Assembly (NCBI RefSeq): GCF_002288925.2
Contig: NW_022098031.1
Location: 14,157,824-14,221,823 of the forward strand
DNA: 64,000 nt
Direction: 5' to 3'
Source of the DNA: Delphinapterus leucas
Taxonomy: Eukaryota; Chordata; Mammalia; Artiodactyla; Monodontidae
Position numbers and translations under genes: made by a program
Notes under the pieces: model-generated
Databases searched by the model: none
What the model saw: only the letters and a program-made list of their open reading frames with translations
Told to the model about the DNA's origin: nothing
Shown here: one piece after another, positions 55,931 through 64,000 of the stretch
How positions within the stretch are numbered: position 1 is the first letter of the stretch
Layout of the letters: every line of letters begins with the position of its first letter

Positions 55931-58170
55931 AGATAACCATCACAGCATAATTTCTTATTCCTAGCAGAGGCAGAAAAATATACCTCTTAATTGATTGTGC
56001 TAGCCCATACGCTAATGGCAGTAAGAAGCAGCAAAATCATTGTTCTTGGTTTAGAAAACGAAAAAAGTTTCTTGTCATGGGCAAAGAGAGGACACAATCT
56101 ACCATCACCAGGACATGTTAAGGATTTTCACAATGTTGGAGAAAGGTTTGCAATAAAGTGAGCCAAACTCATTTATTTAATCTCTCTTCTGATCAAAGTT
56201 CCATGTTTTCAAGATCTCTTAGCAGTGTGCAGCTAGGGAACAGACTTATGGAAATTGACCTCGTGATATTGATCTCATTAGCAATATTTTAACAAACAGA
56301 AGCTAACTTGTCGGAAAAGCAAAGGCAACAAAAGATGATGTAACCCACCTAAGGGCTCCAATCGAATAGCTTAGCTTATTCACCTAAGGACCAATGCAGC
56401 AGTTCACAGTTATGATCCCCTATCCCCAGCCATAAAAATGTGTCCATTCAGTGGGAAGTAAAATGGATCTTTAAATAAAGACTGAAGATAAACTTGCGCA
56501 TCACAAACAAAATACATGCCTGCTTCCAAAAGGAGAAGTAATCAAAACCCTCCAGGCAGTTGGACTAGATTTCTTTTGATGTTCCCACCACTTGCCTTGG
56601 TAACTCAAGTCATTTCTATGTCAGCTTGCCCAAGTGGCTTGGAGAACATAAGAGTTGCCAACCAGGACTCTGACATTTTAAAGGTCTGTCTGTGTCTGTA
56701 AAATAACGGTACTTATGTGTACTTAGGAGGAAATACCAAACTAACAAGGAAGACCACAAATCCACAAAATTTTAATTTCTACCCTTGGTAGAAGTTAACC
56801 TCCATATTCATGTTTTGGTATTACAGATTTTCGTGACGACTTTAAAGCTTGCCATGGTATTTATGGTAATTTCATTACAAACCGCATCTTCATCTTTTCA
56901 TTTCTTTCCTATTTATAATTGTACAACTGTAATTAAAAGGTATTACTAAAGCTTTTAGGTATAGCTAAAAACTTGGCCTGCCAGTTTTTTTTAAGACATT
57001 TCTCTGGCTTCATTTCTTTTCTCCATTTTGGAAGAAGGGTGGGGAGAAAAGAGAGGCAGTAGAGACTTTGGTCATTATAACCTCAAATCCTTTCATCAAC
57101 TCCTCTTTGTTCCTAAAAAAAAAAAATTAAGATTTTTTTCCAAACAGTCCCCCCACCAAGTGAAATGTTTTGATATAATAGTTTCCATTTCAGCTTCTCA
57201 CCACATCTGAAGTGACACTCATTCAGCCTCTCTAAGAGCATGCAAAGGACTTCAAGGATTGTTGAGACTTAAATTGAATTCTGTCTTCCAGTGGGGGTGC
57301 CAGCAGCCTCTGCCCCCATTGCTGAAAGGGTCCTGGAGGCCGAACACCACGGTGGAGGTGCCTCTTATCTTTCCCATTCAGCACAGAACAGGTACTTCTG
57401 TGTAAATACCTTTCCTCGTTCCAACGAGGTATATCTCACAAGTCCAGGAAAATAATTTAGCAGCAAGGAAACTGAGCAGAAATCTAAGGTGTAGCCTCAG
57501 CTGAAAAAAAGGTGGAGCAAGCTGATAATTAACCACATTCTTAGTATCTTCAAAGAAGGTTGAAGCTGGAGAGCCAAACAGAGTCACTGCCCTCAAGACA
57601 ATGAGTTCACCACCTAGCTGGAAGAAGGATGCACATCTGCTGGGTTTTCGCCAGCCGGCTATCCATCTTTCCATTAGAGAACTGATGCCCTCCCAGCCAG
57701 GTCAGCCTGATGGGACTATTAATCACTGTATACCACCTACTTGCAGGGCAAACACACAGAACCAGGTCAACAAAATCACTTAGGGTAAAAGTCTCAGAGC
57801 AATCTGTCACTGTTTTTATCATTAGTGCTATAAGCGTGGCCTCACATTGGGCCCATATTATCAGACTCCCCCTTCTCTCATGAAAGACTCTTCTTGGGAC
57901 CCTTTGGGATCTTTTCCTGGTGATGGACCTTCACTGGAACCATCTCAATCCACTGGAAGTTTGAATCTCAAAAAAGTCGGGGTCAAAATCTTGATCGCAT
58001 CTCTCCTGAAAAGTTCCTGGGCTCCTCTCCACACTTGTCCTCTGTCAAACCACAAGGAAAGGTCCCCATCCCTGAAGCTCTTCCTCTGGAGGAAGGGGTA
58101 ACAATCCGCCTTAGATGTAGAGTGACTCCTCACAAAGGTAACAAAATCTGCTCCAAAACGACGTACTGTC
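55931..58170. other. Unassigned non-coding stretch
   Basis: About 2.2 kb with no recognised repeat family or gene. It includes frames of 98 codons (-, 57378-57674) and 84 codons (+, 57847-58101) without motifs. Being repeat-poor, it is one of the better places to look for conserved non-coding DNA. Confidence 0.45.
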
Positions 58171-58171
58171 T

Positions 58172-58332
58172 GGTCCTCAACCAGTGCCTCACTACCTTAG
58201 CTCCACATTGGCATCACCTGAGTGGTTCTTAGAACCTCTTGTTGCCCAGGCCACACCCACACCCAACTGGGGATGAGACCCAGGCATGAGGGTTTGTTAA
58301 AGCTCCCAAATGATCCCAGTGTGCAGCTGTAT
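58172..58332 (+). mobile_element. MER5A/B-like hAT-Charlie MITE
   Basis: 'ccagtgcctcactaccttagctccacattggcatcacctgagtggttc' then 'agctcccaaatgatcccagtgtgcagc' follows MER5. Confidence 0.75.
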
Positions 58333-58490
58333 TGTACATAAGAGGCTCCTGGCTACTTGAAATAGCCAAGCTCTCTCTTTCTCTTTCATTTAACTGATGT
58401 TCCCCACTACACAATAAGAATATTAACACATTGTCATATTTACTGCATATACTCATATCAGTTTGCTGTTTGTCTTTATGATTTTGCCAG

Positions 58491-58625
58491 ATACACACAC
58501 ACATACACACACAGAGGTGTATATGTAGATATAACACGCGCACACACACATATATATACACAAGTGTATATATACACGTGTACATAATATATATACATAT
58601 GTGTATATATGTGTTATATATCCCA
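58491..58625. repeat. Alternating (CA)/(TA)/(CG) low-complexity tract
   Basis: A 135-bp mosaic of alternating purine-pyrimidine dinucleotides includes 'acacgcgcacacacacat', 'gtgtatatatacac' and 'acatatgtgtatatatgtg'. The 156-codon minus frame over it (58229-58699) is only a translation of this DNA. Confidence 0.92.
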
Positions 58626-58754
58626 CAAATACATATGTTTAACAGTGTCAGGGAGTGAGCAGAATTGCAAGGTGACAGAGCTAATAGCAGCAGGTGCATT
58701 ATGACAGTGATACTATGGCTCTTAAATAGAGTGTGAGTTCATTCACAGAAGTCC

Positions 58755-58895
58755 TGGTTTATTTAGTGTTAACTCTGTGCCATACACTATACCAAGTCCT
58801 GGGAACTCAGTAGTTACTAAAATCCCACCCAATTCCTGCACTGATGGAGCTCAGAGGAAGACAGTAGACCCTAACCAAACAAGCACATGGATGAA
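58755..58895 (-). mobile_element. L2 LINE 3' end fragment
   Basis: 'ttagtgttaactctgtgccatacactataccaagtcctggg' then 'cctgcactgatggagctcagagg' is antisense L2. Confidence 0.65.
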
Positions 58896-59363
58896 TACTA
58901 TGTACACTCCAGGCCTGTGCTCTGGAGGAAAGGAACATGAACTTTAAGAGGATGCAACAAGGCACCTAGCAACTTGGGGGGTGGACCAGACCTCTCTGAG
59001 ATTGTTCCAAGGACATCCCTTACTCGCATGTCCTTTATTAAGAATGTTTGCTTCTCCACAGCAAAGCAATTTAGAGTCGTCCATCATATGAAAAGAGGCT
59101 TTTTTTCCCAGAGAAACGCTAAGCTCCAGGATAGACTTCTGGAGTACCATGTTTTTGGCACAGCTCTTAACACTATGCATTATACTGGAACAGGCCTAAT
59201 CACCAGCAAGCCTTAGAGATGCATTCCATATCGGTCCCTAAGGAACTTATCTGTGGTTTAGTCAACCACAGAGCCATCCACTTTGTAAACTGTCCACAGA
59301 GAGCCGTAGAGAAAAATCTCCCCATCCTGACAATCTTTTCTTTGTTCTCCAGAATTCCACAAT
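58896..59363. other. Unassigned non-coding stretch
   Basis: No recognised repeat or gene. Overlapping frames of 78-89 codons on both strands lack motifs, and some run into the neighbouring SINE. Confidence 0.4.
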
Positions 59364-59381
59364 TAAAAACAAACAAAAACA

Positions 59382-59690
59382 GGGACTTCCCTGGTGGCGC
59401 AGTGGTTAAGAATCCGCCTGCCAGTGCGTGGGACACGGGTTTGAGCCCTGGTCGGGGAAGATCCCACATGCCACGGAGCAGCTAAGCCTGTGAGCCACAA
59501 CTACTGAGCCCGCGTGCCACAACTACTGAAGCCCGCGCGCCTAGAGCCCGTGCTCTGCAGCAAGAGAAGCCACCACAATGAGGAGCCCGCGCACCGCAAC
59601 GAAGAGTAGCCTCTGCTTGCAGCAGCTAGGGAAAGCCTGCGCGCAGCAACAAACACCCAACACAGCTGAAAAAATAAACAAATAAAGAAA
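59382..59690 (+). mobile_element. CHR-type SINE, long form
   Basis: Long form starting gggacttccctggtggcgcagtgg and ending 'aacacccaacacagctg' with an A-rich tail. The flanks share taaaaacaaa (59364 and 59691), an approximate target duplication. Confidence 0.93.
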
Positions 59691-59789
59691 TAAAAACAAA
59701 AGCAAAAAAAAACCTATATACACTAGAGAGAATTGGTGATTTTTAAAGAAAGTTGTCAAACCGAGGTGTACTCTGAGTCAGATCCTCAT

Positions 59790-59950
59790 TCAATTTCACA
59801 TTCATTTATCACCTACTGCCGACCAAGCCCTGCTCTGTGCTGAGAATATCTGTATGTAAAGCCTTTCAAGATTTATGCTGTTCCTTCCTATAGGAGGGCA
59901 CATTTTTATTTTTAATGCCTACCCCCACCCACTGCAGGAGTCACACAGGG
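59790..59950. repeat. Possible L2/MIR sequence
   Basis: 'cattcatttatcacctactgccgaccaagccctgctctgtgctg' looks like antisense L2/MIR tail sequence. Weak. Confidence 0.35.
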
Positions 59951-59972
59951 ACTAGCATTCAGTAGGCATTTT

Positions 59973-60182
59973 GTTTGTTTGTTTGTTTTTGTGCTACATG
60001 GGCCCCTCACTGTTGTGGCCTCTCCCGTTGCGGAGCACAGGCTCCGGACACGCAGGCCCAGCGGCCATGGCTCACGGGCCCAGCCACCCCGCGGCACGTG
60101 GGATCCTCCCAGACTGGGGCACGAACCCATGTCCCCTGCATCGGCAGGCGGACTCTCAACCACTGCGGCACCAGGGAAGTCC
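59973..60182 (-). mobile_element. CHR-type SINE, short form
   Basis: Antisense SINE with inverted tail (GTTT)n, flanked by cagtaggcatttt (59960-59972 and 60183-60195), a perfect 13-bp duplication. The three overlapping plus-strand frames are SINE peptides. Confidence 0.97.
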
Positions 60183-60195
60183 CAGTAGGCATTTT

Positions 60196-61612
60196 TCATG
60201 TTGAATAAATGAGAACCATCAGGATACCTGGCTACCCAGATGTCCTCTGATGGGGTTAGAATCAGGATGAGGTTGCTTTAGGGCTCATGCCCTTGCGATC
60301 CCTTGGTGGGGATGGGAGTGGGGTGGTATGTGTGTGTACCCACTCCTTTTCACTCCATAGGAATTTTTAAGTCTCCAAGCCAACAAATTTTTCCCCAGGG
60401 AACAAACACTGAAATCTCTTGGTCTAGTCATAGGGTGGGGCTTTGGAAAAATTAGAGAGAGAACTCAGAGCTCCTAATTGTTCTTAGTAATTCTCAGTGG
60501 TCTCTGTACTCTGCCCTCAAAGATCTTCCTTGAGGAGTTATGATTTTATAATCTGACCATGAAAGGTTGTAAATGAGATTGTGTCATGATGCTACATATC
60601 CACCGAGAAGTGATGAGATCAGGGCTATTGGGAAATATGCATGAGATTAACACCCAAATGCTCACAGAGGAGTCTTGTAGAATTTGTATTCAGTCGTGGT
60701 GACAGAAAAGATAGGTTTTACATTTACACACACACATTCTCACAAGACTAGTTGGTCTCTCAAACCTTATGGAGACAAGGAAACCAGGTGATACTTGAAT
60801 TGTAAGGCCTGGGACTCTCGTGCTGCCCCCAGGTGGCCAACAGGGACTTGGATGTAAAGCAACTGTCAGACTGAAAGGATACCTTCTACTGATTCAGTTC
60901 ACCCCCAAATTACTCAGGTGGGTTGTTTTTAATAACTACAGTGCTCAAGTGACACTGAGAAAACAACTGTGCCCATTGTAGGCTTATGGTCTCACCTTGG
61001 CAGTCACAGCTATCCCTTACCAGATCAGAGGAATCTCCATTTTTCCCATCTATTTACTATTTAGCTTGGACTTGTCAGATAGGTATGGTGTCCAACGTTT
61101 ACTTCTTTTCTTGCCTTTTTAAAATCCTTTCTTTTCTAGAACTTGATAAATTTCATTCTCTTCCCCTTTAAAATTGCCTTGGGGTTCATTTTGGTTGGTG
61201 TGTGAAAGGAAGGAAGAGAGAGAGAGAGAACAGTGACTCTCTGAGAACTTTCAACCCAGTGTCACTGAGGCTGAGTGGATCCCTGGGACTGGCCGACTGG
61301 CGTGTAGGTTCTGAGTTGACTCCAAGTTCGAGAAGCACCTGTGTTAGGCCAGAGGGAAGCACGTTCTCCCAAGGAGACTGCTGTGTGCTGGGGTGCATGG
61401 GAAGGGACAACACAGGAGTGGGATTGGTTTAGGAAGTCCTTTGTGATGTCCACTTATCCTTTAAGAAAACTCCACTAGTGTCACTCAGAAGGATTTTTCT
61501 TCATCTTTTTGAAATCAGAGAACTTCAATGATACTTTCTTTAAAACAAAAAACTTTCTCCACCCCTGTTCCCATCCACATATACAAACCTAAAGTAAGAA
61601 TTACGGTGTAAA
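60196..61612. other. Unassigned non-coding stretch
   Basis: About 1.4 kb without a recognised repeat or gene. A short GA run (61217-61229) is present. Confidence 0.45.
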
Positions 61613-61641
61613 CAAACACACACACATACACACACACACAC
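61613..61641. repeat. (CA)n microsatellite
   Basis: 'caaacacacacacatacacacacacacac', about 14 units with one interruption. Confidence 0.92.
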
Positions 61642-63835
61642 TTTAATAAGATACCTTGGTAATGAAAGAGCTCCGATATGTGGTTTTAGCGTTACCTCTA
61701 TACCCCAGCAACTAACATGATTCCAAATATACAGCAACAGTCCAATAAATGCATGTTGAATTAAATTGAAAAAAATTCCATCTGTGTAAGACATCAAACA
61801 AGTGACAAAGAGAACTTTAAATCTGTTCACTTTTCTTAATAAAAAAAAAATTGTGTTTGCTTCCAAATATCTCTTAAGAATTGAAGCCATGTTGCAATTT
61901 GACAGAATCTTCAAGTAAATAAATGAGTGATTAATTGCCTTCTATATGTGAGTCCAAAACTTAGGTATGAAAGTATACATTTGGAAACGCGATTTTCTTC
62001 TCTTATATTCTTAAGGAAATATGCTATACTTTTGAGAAATGAATGTATTTACTTTTATACACATGTCAGTAGTTCTGCTTTCCACTCTTCACTCAGTTCT
62101 ATTAAAAAGAGAAAAGATATCTTATTCTGCTTGCTCCAGCTGGTGTAAATCCCTTGTCTGATAAATTGTCTCTGTTGTAATTGCTGCCAGGCTGGCAGAG
62201 GGCACGGAGCATGAACTAGCTCTGTTGCTGTGGTCAAGGAAAGCAGCTTATGGAGGTGAGCACCTACTGCATGGTGGGCCTGGACTGCATTCCTCTTCTC
62301 CCAGCTTCTGCTCACCTGACACTCTGCCACACAATGTGCTCATCTATGCCAGTCAGGGCTAAGATGAATGTGACCTTGAGTTCAGGCTCTTTCAATTATT
62401 TTCAAATATTCTTAGTCTCTTCATATGCAATGCAACTGATCAAAGTTCAATTTAAGAATAATCTTTGCCAACTGATTTCTATAGAAAATGATTTTTCTCT
62501 AAAATCCTCCATAAAATATTGGCTGCCTGCCTTACGTGTTAGCCAAGGAATGGATTTTGTCTCTAATCTGAGTATTCTGGGTCTGCCTTCTCTGCTGCTG
62601 TGACCTGGATGTGGGAAAGAAGAATCGGAGAAGAGTGCCTGCAGAAGAATTGTTTTCTGATTGGAGTCTGAGCTAAAACAGTTTTCCTTTTGCACATCTC
62701 ATGGCCTGTGTCACACCATTAGACATTCTTCTGTGTCCAGTAACTCAAGTACAATCACCAACTAACCCATTCTTAACCCAACAGCAAACAAGAAATAGTG
62801 TTGACAATTTTAGGAAGTCACACCTTGTCATCCGCCCACTGATCTTGCAAAGCGTACATACAAAATTGCTCTATTACAGAAACCACGGGAGTGATATTCA
62901 AAATATTTAACAACGCATAAGTTATAGGTACTGACCGTTCAGAACAGATACCTACAGTAATTAACTGGCCTAGGCTGACTGAATGTTGCTTATTGGAAAT
63001 TGTTATTTTTTTGGAGAAATTTTTTCATTATCTTCCCCGATACTTATGGCACAATTAAAATTTGTCCTTGGATACTTGTGTTGACAAAGCAGCAGGACTG
63101 CATCGGCTCCAACGTAGGAAGCAGTGACCTACAGTGCATGTGACAAGAATAGCATAAGGGCCACCACCCTTTTCAGAGTATGTAACCCACTTGCCCCTAC
63201 TACATCCCTGCCTGCTATTTGCAGATGTCGCCAAAGCCACCACTGCCCTCAGGAATGCCAAGTAGCAGGAGTGGGCAGTTTGCCATGCATCTTTGGATGA
63301 TCGCCAATCCACAGCCCTGTTTGCAGCTTTCCCACCCAGACGGGCCAACCCTGTGGCCTTACTTGCGCAGAGCACTCTTCTCTTCTGATCTGTTGGAGGT
63401 TTTTATGGAAGAAGCAAGGGATCGCGGAGTAAGTGACTGATATTTTTTTTTAAAGTGTGAGAACTACCTCTCCAGGGGCACAGGATTCAGGACGGACGGA
63501 TTCAAGGTTACCTTAGGCAAAGTCGAGGTGCGATTTTACCTGCAAGTATTCAAAAGTGATCCTGTCCTGACAAGGGGCCCTGGTTTGCTCTTCCAAATTA
63601 TTCTGGTAAATCAAATCAAGAGTGCAAATCATCCAGGCAAGGGTAGTTACTAACAACTGCTGATCATTTTCAGCAAAGGTTCTAAATCAATACTTAAGAG
63701 ACGCTTCATCAGTTGTTCGGGAACCAGTGCCAACTGGTGTGTACAAATGATAGAGGCAAGTCTTACTGGTCATTTAAGGAGGGGACCCAGTAATTTTAAG
63801 GCAGATGAGGGTGTCACTTGACCTGAACCTTCACT
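61642..63835. other. Unassigned non-coding stretch
   Basis: About 2.2 kb with no recognised repeat family. Frames of up to 117 codons (62250-62603) and a pair near 63055-63440 lack recognised domains. A gtaagt splice-donor-like motif occurs at about 63430, but no matching acceptor stands out. Confidence 0.4.
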
Positions 63836-63839
63836 GCCT

Positions 63840-63945
63840 TTGTTAATTCCCCAAGCATTTGCTGAGTCCTCTGTGCACAAGGCAGCATGTGCGATGAATG
63901 AGACAGAGTGCTGGGCTTAAAGATACACAAAAAATCCTACCCCTT
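63840..63945 (-). mobile_element. L2 LINE 3' end fragment
   Basis: 'cccaagcatttgctgagtcctctgtgcacaaggcagc' and 'gggcttaaagatacac' resemble antisense L2. Moderate support. Confidence 0.5.
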
Positions 63946-64000
63946 TCACTCACATCCTCAGAATAACTGCTTACTTTTCTCAGATGTGTTACCTATCTAG

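Noticed and set aside
58229..58699. 156-codon minus frame, the longest in the window
   Set aside because: It is mostly translated CA/TA low-complexity DNA with Cys, Val and Ile repeats. No domain.
61540..61914. 124-codon minus frame
   Set aside because: It crosses the (CA)n array (a VCVCVCVC run) and has no recognisable domain.
1..64000. CRISPR arrays, operons, bacterial genes or insertion sequences
   Set aside because: No regularly spaced direct repeats and no prokaryotic coding density. Mammalian SINE/LINE content throughout.

Overview
The window looks like nuclear DNA from a cetacean, most likely a toothed whale. The strongest evidence is ten copies of the tRNA-Glu-derived CHR-type SINE of Cetacea/Hippo/Ruminants. 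Seven are the short form (tRNA-like head, then a gagcggctgggcccgtgagcc body), and most carry clear target-site duplications (TSDs). The L1 3' ends are the cetartiodactyl type (tatacttcaataaa tails). No gene, splice-supported exon, rRNA, working tRNA or CRISPR array is recognised. Every reading frame is short (longest 156 codons). Those that can be explained are translations of LINE, SINE, LTR or microsatellite DNA. The window is best read as intergenic or deep-intronic mammalian DNA. Family names are from memory of consensus repeats, with no database search.

Layout. 1-5.6 kb: L1 3' end, L2 tail, Tigger1-like pogo transposon relic, then a 2-kb L1 ORF2/3'UTR fragment. 5.6-12.1 kb: a SINE, several L1 3' ends including an inverted pair at 8.4 and 11.8 kb, a purine-rich tract, a (GT)n array and a 20-bp perfect palindrome. 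12.6-17.2 kb: a long antisense L2 split by an unclassified LTR-like element and by an MLT1 solo LTR with a perfect 5-bp duplication, followed by an old antisense L1. 18-23 kb: a SINE, two ERV-type LTR remnants, and a tRNA-Glu-like sequence ending in CCA just after the second LTR. 23.0-25.6 kb: a 2.5-kb L1 ORF2 fragment with a destroyed polymerase motif.

26-36 kb: old L1 and ancient-repeat pieces, a SINE beside a possibly conserved non-coding stretch, an L1 tail with an (AT)n array, an old LTR split by a small inverted-repeat transposon, a 2-kb antisense L1 and an MLT1 LTR. 36.6-39.1 kb: MIR, then an L2 interrupted by MER5A and by a 1.44-kb L1 with a 12-bp duplication. 40-48.8 kb: five SINEs, L2 pieces, an L1 tail and a hAT-like relic. 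48.8-64 kb: MIR/L2 fragments, three LTR-type elements, an old L1 split by one of them, two SINEs in inverted orientation, a Z-DNA-prone alternating tract, and several kilobases with no recognised repeat or gene.

The elements do not form a pathway. What they record is an insertion order: L2/MIR/Tigger/MER5 first, then MLT1 and old L1, then younger L1, then cetacean SINEs. No new biological system was found. The best lead is the tRNA-Glu-like segment abutting an ERV-type LTR at 22.07 kb.
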